Source of the DNA: Qipengyuania gaetbuli
GTDB taxonomy: Bacteria > Pseudomonadota > Alphaproteobacteria > Sphingomonadales > Sphingomonadaceae
NCBI RefSeq assembly: GCF_009827315.1
Contig: NZ_WTYF01000004.1
Coordinates: forward strand, 1,674,001-1,738,000
Direction of reading: 5' to 3'
DNA: 64,000 nucleotides
The notes below the pieces were generated by a model. That model ran no database searches. It saw only the letters and a list, made by a program, of their open reading frames with translations, and was not told the origin of the DNA. Positions 63,892-64,000 of this stretch are shown here, one piece after another. Position numbers and translations under genes: made by a program. The stretch's first letter is position 1. Each line of letters opens with the position of its first letter.

Positions 63892-64000
63892 CTAGTTGCG
63901 GCGGAACTCGGCCCGGTACTGAGAGGGGTAGAGCCGCTTGAGGGCAGCAACCTTCGGCGCGTCCCAGCGCAGGATATAGGGATGGCGAGGATTCTTCGCG
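63892..64000 (-). CDS. unknown protein, C-terminal end only
   Basis: The frame is open from the window edge to the TAG at 63892-63894, giving 35 residues that end KRLYPSQYRAEFRRN. Codon use resembles the neighbours. It lies 36 bp upstream of zur on the same strand. The family cannot be recognised from this fragment. Confidence 0.5.
   Translation of the reverse strand, partial: AKNPRHPYILRWDAPKVAALKRLYPSQYRAEFRRN

Overview
The window reads as a high-GC (about 65% by eye) alphaproteobacterial chromosome segment. Its gene content and small-family repertoire fit Sphingomonadales, probably an Erythrobacteraceae-type organism: DUF3576 next to leuS, the 1.57-kaa NAD-glutamate dehydrogenase, a DUF4019 regulator, CYP153, and PHB-type acetoacetyl-CoA reductase. 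I see no insertion sequence, prophage, CRISPR array or rRNA. Genes are packed tightly, with many ATGA, GTGA or TGATG overlaps.

Layout. 0-6.6 kb: LPS export and housekeeping (lptC end, lptA and a coupled nucleotidyltransferase, convergent with leuS-lptE-holA and a DUF3576 lipoprotein). 6.9-12.3 kb: an outer-membrane-like hypothetical, acetoacetyl-CoA reductase, a membrane-tethered LuxR/DUF4019 regulator, small proteins, murA and galU. 12.4-18.9 kb: M28 peptidase, then glnE-bcp-DUF455 as an overlapping operon, then an M23 peptidase. 19.1-24.5 kb: acyl-CoA synthetase coupled to a cytochrome P450, then the YqiJ/flotillin pair. 24.6-30.5 kb: agmatine deiminase, TSUP permease, thrS and a PhoD-type phosphatase. 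30.6-36.4 kb: a small-secreted-protein/membrane-protein/XRE cassette, YjgN plus M48 protease, hydrolase, TPR protein and luciferase-like oxidoreductase. 36.6-47.9 kb: NAD-GDH, a FAD-dependent ferredoxin-reductase-like enzyme, queG, an ABC exporter, a CYP153 alkane/fatty-acid hydroxylase, and msrB. 47.9-53 kb: a minus-strand run of tandem-PilZ protein, UGM-like FAD enzyme, two GtrA proteins and a GT-C-like membrane protein. 53-64 kb: tRNA-Leu, ihfB, GntR, a POT peptide transporter with a structured 5' leader, an amidohydrolase pair plus FKBP, NnrU, crotonase, dxs, zur and the end of an unknown gene.

The most striking item is upstream of thrS. A 23-codon open frame there has nine Thr codons within its first 13 codons, seven of them consecutive. 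It is followed by four segments that can form mutually exclusive hairpins, which is the architecture of leader-peptide attenuation. The leader ATG has no Shine-Dalgarno and lies just downstream of a possible promoter, so it may be read from a leaderless transcript. Other items worth a look are the two-hairpin 5' leader of the peptide transporter, the amidohydrolase paralogue without metal-binding histidines, the PilZ/GtrA/GT-C cluster, and a perfect TGACAC-GTGTCA operator at the CYP153 promoter.
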